Shown: positions 59,676 to 64,000 of the stretch, piece by piece
How the letters are laid out: every line of letters begins with the position of its first letter
Position numbering within the stretch: position 1 is the stretch's first letter
Source: JAIBJN01 sp963847985
Lineage (GTDB): Bacteria; Actinomycetota; Thermoleophilia; Gaiellales; Gaiellaceae
DNA length: 64,000 bases
Direction of reading: 5' to 3'
Assembly: GCA_963847985.1 (NCBI GenBank)
Contig: CAWKBS010000009.1
Span: 186,001-250,000, forward strand
Notes under the pieces: model-generated
The model's database searches: none
Seen by the model: only the letters and a program-made list of their open reading frames with translations
Told to the model about the DNA's origin: nothing
Position numbers and translations under genes: made by a program

Positions 59676-60874
59676 ACCGCCGCCCCCTTCCGCTGCCGGG
59701 CAGCCGCGAGCTCGGCCTCGAGCGCGGCGATCTGGACGAAGCCCTCCGCGGCCGCGTGCGGGAAGATCTCGCCCGCCCCGTACGAGGCGAGCCGCTCGGC
59801 GTAGAGCGCCTGCGGCGAGCGGCGACCGGTGACGACCGCGGTCGCCGCGCGCAGCTCCAGCCGCACCTCCCCCTCCACCAGCTCCTGGGTCGCGTCCACG
59901 AACGCGTCGATCGCCTCGCGGAGCGGGCTGAACCAGTGGCCCTCGTAGACGAGCGTCGCCCAGCGGTCCTCGATCCGGCGCTTCTCCTGGAGCTCCGCGC
60001 GCGTCAGGATCAGGTCCTCGAGCGCCCGGTGGGCCTCGATGAGGACGAGCGCGGCCGGGGCCTCGTACACCTCGCGGCTCTTGATGCCGACTGCGCGGTT
60101 CTCGATCATGTCGATCCGCCCGATTCCGTACGCGCCGGCGCGTTCGTTCAGCTCGGCGACGAGGTCGGCCAGGCCGAGCTCCACGTCGTCGAGGGCGACC
60201 GGCAGGCCGCCGGCGAAGCCGACTACGAGCTCCGACGGCGCCGGCGCGTCGCTCGGATCGGCGGTGAGCTCGAACGGATCCTCGGGCGGCGCGATCCACG
60301 GGTCCTCGAGGATCCCGGCCTCGATCGAGCGGCCGAGCAGGTTCGCGTCGATCGAGTAGGGCGAGGCCGTCGTCTGCGCCACAGGGATGCCGCGGTCGAG
60401 CGCGTAGGCGATCTCCTCCTCACGCGTCCAGACCCGGTCGCGGAGCGGCGCGATCACCTTGACGCCGGGGTAGTTGGCGCGCAGGGCGATCTCGAAGCGG
60501 AGCTGGTCGTTGCCCTTGCCGGTGCAGCCGTGCACGACCGCGTCGGCGTCGAGCTCGAGCGCGACCGCGGCGACCGCCTCGGCGATCACGGGCCGCGAGA
60601 GGGCGGAGACGAGCGGGTACTTGCCCTCGTAGAGCGCGTTCGCCTTCAGCGCCGCGGCCACCTGCGTCGACGCGAACTCCTCGCGCAGGTCGGCGACGAC
60701 GACGTCGTCGGCGCCTGCCGCCCGTGCGCGGGCGACCGCCGGCGCGATCTCGACCTCCTGGCCGACGTCCACGAGCACGGCCACGACCTCGTCGAAGCCG
60801 TAGTCCTCCTTGAGCCAGGCGATCGCGCAGCTCGTGTCCAGCCCGCCGGAGTACGCGAGAACCGCCGTGGTCAC
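59672..60874 (-). CDS. argG: Argininosuccinate synthase
   Basis: 400 residues from GTG 60874, overlapping argR by 4 nt. ATP pyrophosphatase loop AVLAYSGGLDTSCAIAWLKE, YPLVSALSRPVIAEAVAAVA, VVHGCTGKGNDQLRFEIALR, DRGIPVAQTTASPYSIDANL, GRIDMIENRAVGIKSREVYE. Joins citrulline and aspartate. Confidence 0.96.
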   Translation of the reverse strand: MTTAVLAYSGGLDTSCAIAWLKEDYGFDEVVAVLVDVGQEVEIAPAVARARAAGADDVVVADLREEFASTQVAAALKANALYEGKYPLVSALSRPVIAEAVAAVALELDADAVVHGCTGKGNDQLRFEIALRANYPGVKVIAPLRDRVWTREEEIAYALDRGIPVAQTTASPYSIDANLLGRSIEAGILEDPWIAPPEDPFELTADPSDAPAPSELVVGFAGGLPVALDDVELGLADLVAELNERAGAYGIGRIDMIENRAVGIKSREVYEAPAALVLIEAHRALEDLILTRAELQEKRRIEDRWATLVYEGHWFSPLREAIDAFVDATQELVEGEVRLELRAATAVVTGRRSPQALYAERLASYGAGEIFPHAAAEGFVQIAALEAELAAARQRKGAAV

Positions 60875-61338
60875 GCGGCTCCTTCCATCAGGTACTCCTG
60901 CAGCTCGTCGCGGAGCTCGGCGCCGGAGACGCCCTCGCGCGCAACCACCATCACGGTGTTCTCGCCCGCGAGCGTCCCGAGGATGCGCGGGTGGCCGGAG
61001 TCGTCCAGGGCGTACGCGAGCGGCGCGGCATAGCCGCGAGGGGTCGTGACGACGACGAGGTTCGCGCTCGCCTCGACGGTGAGCGCCCAGCGCTGAAGGG
61101 CGGGGCCGAGCCCGCGCAGGCGGTCGGAGTCGAGGGCGTCGGCAGGCGCGTAGACGAGCGTCCCGTCGGACATCCGCACCTTCGTGAGCCCGAGCTCGTG
61201 GATGTCGCGCGAGACGGTCGTCTGCACGACCTCGTAGCCGGCCGCGCCGAGCGCGCCGACCAGCTCCTCCTGCGTCGAGATCCGGCGTTCGCGGACGAGC
61301 CGCAGAATGGCTCCCTGGCGACGGGCCTTGTCGTTCAT
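60871..61338 (-). CDS. argR: Arginine repressor
   Basis: 155 residues from ATG 61338 with GGGAGGTG five nt upstream. N-terminal winged helix RRQGAILRLVRERRISTQEE with recognition helix VVQTTVSRDIHELGLTKVRM; C-terminal arginine-binding, hexamerising domain ending GTLAGENTVMVVAREGVSG. It presumably controls the operon it lies in; no ARG box was identified in the argB-argD gap, and the operon promoter is beyond the right edge. Confidence 0.94.
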   Translation of the reverse strand: MNDKARRQGAILRLVRERRISTQEELVGALGAAGYEVVQTTVSRDIHELGLTKVRMSDGTLVYAPADALDSDRLRGLGPALQRWALTVEASANLVVVTTPRGYAAPLAYALDDSGHPRILGTLAGENTVMVVAREGVSGAELRDELQEYLMEGAA

Positions 61339-62471
61339 GCCAGCACCTCCCGGAGGATGTCGAGTGCCTCGTCGACGTCCGACCGCTCGATCGTGAGCGG
61401 CGGCGTCAGACGCAGTACACGGTCGCCGGCGGACGTCACGAGCAGCCCGTGCTCCAGACAGTCCGCGGCGACGGCTCCCGCCGGTCGGTCGAGCTCGGCG
61501 CCGACGAGGAGGCCGAGACCACGCGCCTCCCTGACGGCGCCGAGCTCGCCTAGCCCGGCCCGCAACTCCTCGCCGCGCCCCCCAACCCGCGCGAGGAGAT
61601 CTTCGTCGATCGCGTCGCAGACGGCGCACGCCGCCGCACACGCGACCGGGTTCCCACCGAACGTCGACGCATGGTCGCCGGGCCCGAAGTCCCCGGCCAC
61701 CTCGTCGCCGACCAGCAGGCAGCCGAGCGGCAGCCCGTTGGCCAGGCCCTTGGCGAGGGTGACGAGATCGGGGCGGACGCCGGCCTGCTCCCAGGCGAAG
61801 AACGTGCCGGTCCTCCCCACCCCGGTCTGGATCTCGTCGAAGGCCAGCAGCGCGCCGGCGTCCTCGGCGATCGCGGCCGCGGCCTCGAGGAACGCGGGCT
61901 CGAGCGGAACGACGCCGCCCTCGCCCAGCACCGGCTCCAGGAGCACGAGGCCCGTGTCCGGCCCGACGGCCGCTGCCAGCGAGTCGACGTCGTTCGGACG
62001 CGCGAAGGAGACCGGGCCCGGGAGCGGCTCGAACGCCTCCCGCTTCGCCGGCTGCCCGGTGACGGCCAAGGCGCCGAGGGTACGCCCGTGGAAAGAGCCC
62101 TCGAGCGCGGCCACGGCGTGCCTGCCTGTCGCCTTGCGCGCGTACTTGAGAGCTGCCTCCACCGCCTCGGCGCCCGAATTGCAGAAGAACGCCTGGGCCC
62201 CGCCGAACCGCGCGGAGAGCCGGTCCGCCAGCTCCGCCATGGGCTCGGTCCAGTAGAGGTTCGAGACGTGCCAGAGCCGGTCGAGCTGGCGATGGGCCGC
62301 CGCCGTGACCTCGGGGTGCCCGTGCCCGAGGCCGACGACCGCGATGCCGGCGGCAAAGTCCAGATACGTCGAGCCGTCGTCCGCCGTGAGCCGCGCGCCG
62401 TCGCCCTCGACGAAGGTGACGCCGAAGCGCGCGTAGGTCGGCAGGACCGGTGAGGCGATCACCCGGCTCAT
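61335..62471 (-). CDS. argD: Acetylornithine aminotransferase
   Basis: 378 residues from ATG 62471 with AGGAGC upstream. Class III PLP enzyme: YLDFAAGIAVVGLGHGHPEV, FFCNSGAEAVEAALKYARKA, SFHGRTLGALAVTGQPAKRE, LLAFDEIQTGVGRTGTFFAW, PLP Lys in TLAKGLANGLPLG, HASTFGGNPVACAAA. It is separated from argB by 133 bp with two hairpins, the only gap in the arg operon. Confidence 0.95.
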   Translation of the reverse strand: MSRVIASPVLPTYARFGVTFVEGDGARLTADDGSTYLDFAAGIAVVGLGHGHPEVTAAAHRQLDRLWHVSNLYWTEPMAELADRLSARFGGAQAFFCNSGAEAVEAALKYARKATGRHAVAALEGSFHGRTLGALAVTGQPAKREAFEPLPGPVSFARPNDVDSLAAAVGPDTGLVLLEPVLGEGGVVPLEPAFLEAAAAIAEDAGALLAFDEIQTGVGRTGTFFAWEQAGVRPDLVTLAKGLANGLPLGCLLVGDEVAGDFGPGDHASTFGGNPVACAAACAVCDAIDEDLLARVGGRGEELRAGLGELGAVREARGLGLLVGAELDRPAGAVAADCLEHGLLVTSAGDRVLRLTPPLTIERSDVDEALDILREVLA

Positions 62472-62507
62472 CGGCCAGCTCCTGGCTGATGAGCGTGGGG
62501 AAGGTGT

Positions 62508-62580
62508 GTGAGGGAACCGGGAGGTTCCTTCACTGTCTCAAAGAAGGGGGCTCGTGGGGGAAACATGGTTTCCCCCACGG
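62508..62580. other. Two tandem strong hairpins between argB and argD
   Basis: Hairpin A: 11-bp stem with one G-U pair (62508-62518 with 62523-62533), GGGA loop. Hairpin B: perfect 12-bp stem (62553-62564 with 62568-62579), loop ATG, extendable by two weaker pairs. They lie inside the arg operon on the minus strand. Possible partial terminator, RNA-processing site or structured RNA. Confidence 0.6.
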
Positions 62581-62604
62581 GAGCAGGCCGGAGGCATGCG
62601 ACAT

Positions 62605-63273
62605 TCACGGCCGCACCACGGTCTCGCCGATCTCGGCGTGCACGCCCGACCGCGCGGCCCGGACAGCCGCGCGGAGCTTGGGGACGATGCCGCCCTGAAA
62701 CGAGCCGTCGTCGAGCATTCGGTCGGCCTCGTCGGCCTCGATCGAGGGGAGGAGGGCTCCCTCGACGAGAACGCCGGGTACGTCGGTGAGAAACAGGAGC
62801 CGCTCGGCGCCGAGGCCGACGGCCAGCGCCCAGGCCGCCTCATCGGCGTTGACGTTCAGCGGCCCCCGCGCCAGGGGCGCTACCACCGGGATCCGTCCCG
62901 AAGCGAGCGCTAGAGCCACAGCTGGGGGGCTGCTCGGTAGCGGCTCGCCGACGAGGCCGAGCTTGGAGATCCTGTGCGCTTCGATGCCGATCTCGTCACC
63001 CATGAAGCCGACGGCGTCGGGCCCGAGCGCCTCGCAGAGGCGGGCGTTGACCCCGGCGAGCGACACGCGCACGATCGCCAGCGCCGCCTCCTCCGTGACG
63101 CGCCGGCCGTGGATGAAGCGGACGGCCAGGCCGAGCCGCTCCATCTCCGCCGAGATCTGCGGGCCGGCGCCGTGGACGACGCAGACCTGGTTGCCGTCGT
63201 CCACGAGCCCGCGCACGCCCTCCGCGGCCACGGTTGCGACGGCGCCGCCGCACTTCACGACCACGAGGCTCAT
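62605..63273 (-). CDS. argB: Acetylglutamate kinase
   Basis: 222 residues from ATG 63273, overlapping argJ by 4 nt. Amino acid kinase fold: VVVKCGGAVATVAAEGVRGL, NQVCVVHGAGPQISAEMERL, GRRVTEEAALAIVRVSLAGV, LNVNADEAAWALAVGLGAER, FLTDVPGVL, GGIVPKLRAAVRAARSGV. Shorter than the common 260-300 residue ArgB, resembling the LysZ/short ArgB type. Phosphorylates N-acetylglutamate. Confidence 0.92.
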   Translation of the reverse strand: MSLVVVKCGGAVATVAAEGVRGLVDDGNQVCVVHGAGPQISAEMERLGLAVRFIHGRRVTEEAALAIVRVSLAGVNARLCEALGPDAVGFMGDEIGIEAHRISKLGLVGEPLPSSPPAVALALASGRIPVVAPLARGPLNVNADEAAWALAVGLGAERLLFLTDVPGVLVEGALLPSIEADEADRMLDDGSFQGGIVPKLRAAVRAARSGVHAEIGETVVRP

Positions 63274-64000
63274 GACGTGTACTCCGCGTTGATGCGGACG
63301 TAGTCGTAGGTGAGGTCGGACGCGAGGTAGGAGGCCGCTCCGCCGCCGAGCCCGAGGTCGAGGTCGAGGGAGAGCAGCGGCCCGTCGAGATCCGGCTCGT
63401 CGCCGACCGGGGCGCCGCCCGCGAAGACCGTCGTGCCGTTGAAGGCGAGCGTGACCCGGTCGGCCTCGAGCTGGGCGAAGCCCCCGTTCGACGGCGCCGA
63501 GCCGGCGGCCGCGAGCACGCGTCCCCAGTTGGGGTCGCGCCCGAAGGCGGCGGTCTTGACGAGCGGCGAGGTGGCGACGCGCCTGGCGATGGCGGCGGCC
63601 TCGCCGTCGTCGACTGCACCGGCGACCCGCACCTCGATCAGCACGGTCTTCCCCTCGCCGTCGTCGACGATCTGCCGGGCGAGGCCGGCGCAGACCTCGT
63701 GGAGCGCGCCCGCGAAGGCCTCGTCGTCGCGCGGCGCGCGGGAAGCGCCGTTGGCGAGCAGCACGACCGCGTCGTTCGTGGAGCACTCCCCGTCCACGGA
63801 GATGCGGTTGAAGGTTGCCTCGACGGCGGGCCGCAGAAACGCGTCGGCCTCGCCCGGGGCGAGCGGGTAGTCGGTCGTGACGACGGCGAGCATGGTCGCC
63901 AGCGCCGGATGGATCATCCCGGAGCCCTTCGCCATGCCGCCGACGACGAAGCCGCCGGCCTCGGTCACTGCCTGCTTCGGCCGCGTGTCGGTGGTGAGGA
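63270..64000 (-). CDS. argJ: Glutamate N-acetyltransferase/amino-acid acetyltransferase, 5' end outside window
   Basis: 243 C-terminal codons; the frame is open to the window edge (LTTDTRPKQAVTE precedes GGFVVGGMAKGSGMI). The autocleavage site Ala-Thr is in HPALATMLAVVTTD, so both the end of the alpha chain and the whole beta chain are present: SVDGECSTNDAVVLLANGAS, GEGKTVLIEVRVAGA, SPLVKTAAFGRDPNWGRVLA, LTYDYVRINAEYTS. It recycles the acetyl group from acetylornithine to glutamate. Confidence 0.95.
   Translation of the reverse strand, partial: LTTDTRPKQAVTEAGGFVVGGMAKGSGMIHPALATMLAVVTTDYPLAPGEADAFLRPAVEATFNRISVDGECSTNDAVVLLANGASRAPRDDEAFAGALHEVCAGLARQIVDDGEGKTVLIEVRVAGAVDDGEAAAIARRVATSPLVKTAAFGRDPNWGRVLAAAGSAPSNGGFAQLEADRVTLAFNGTTVFAGGAPVGDEPDLDGPLLSLDLDLGLGGGAASYLASDLTYDYVRINAEYTS

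Noticed and set aside
1..64000. CRISPR arrays, tRNA/rRNA genes, complete insertion sequences
   Set aside because: No regularly spaced repeats, T-loop-like tRNA sequence, rRNA stretch or transposase motif was found on either strand.

Overview
The window is about 70% G+C, gene-dense and full of 4-nt start/stop overlaps (ATGA, GTGA). Gene content and order (lutABC next to rhamnose genes, his genes around a TrpR-type regulator, Streptomyces-like PHO boxes, HisIE fusion, CysH plus ferredoxin-type sulfite reductase) suggest an actinobacterium, most likely a Thermoleophilia-type lineage (Gaiellales/Solirubrobacterales). That placement is inference; no rRNA or tRNA gene was seen. Many genes carry single-base indels that break otherwise well conserved reading frames (lutB, rhaT, yccF, the whole pst locus, hisH, cobA, cysH). 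The sequence is therefore probably a draft or metagenome assembly with uncorrected errors rather than a decaying genome.

Layout. 0-8 kb: phosphate block on the minus strand (ppk, a PHP phosphoesterase, a PhoX-type phosphatase, a CBS protein, an OmpR-type response regulator with a PHO box in front, a kelch-like protein) and a soluble PhoR-like kinase on the plus strand. 8-21.7 kb: L-rhamnose catabolism, with isomerase RhaI divergent from lutABC, then DeoR regulator, RhaB kinase, bifunctional aldolase/dehydrogenase RhaEW, and a two-permease sugar ABC importer RhaTPQS, ending with a sensory-rhodopsin-transducer-like small protein. Together these can take L-rhamnose to DHAP plus L-lactaldehyde, lactate and pyruvate. 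21.7-28.4 kb: accessory stretch that begins just after a truncated ABC ATPase. It holds an FMN-binding/SRPBCC/ArsR trio with a palindromic operator, a VanY-VanR-VanS-like set, an orphan 433-residue membrane/coiled-coil protein and a broken YccF gene. 28.7-33.2 kb: pstSCAB-phoU behind three tandem 11-bp PHO repeats, heavily frameshifted. 33.4-40.3 kb: copper ATPase with a CsoR-like operator, a methyltransferase, an MMPL exporter, a DUF3830 protein and a RimK-like ligase.

41-46.6 kb: histidine biosynthesis. hisA is divergent from hisR(TrpR family)-hisG-D-C-B-H-F-IE, across a GTTAAC-centred palindrome resembling a trp operator. hisG appears to start with CTG. 46.8-51.2 kb: glutamate synthase large chain. 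51.4-52.7 kb: a SAM-I riboswitch in front of a threonine synthase homologue. 52.6-57.1 kb: sulfate reduction operon (sulfite reductase, cysH, an unknown protein, ferredoxin, siroheme synthesis). 57.2-64 kb: lysA and argHGRDBJ on the minus strand, with two strong hairpins between argB and argD; argJ runs off the right end.

The best candidates for something under-described are the SAM riboswitch on thrC, the TrpR-family/GTTAAC palindrome controlling his genes, the possible HisC-HisB fusion, CTG starts at gene overlaps, and the orphan protein at 26.3 kb. No CRISPR array, complete insertion sequence, rRNA or tRNA was found.
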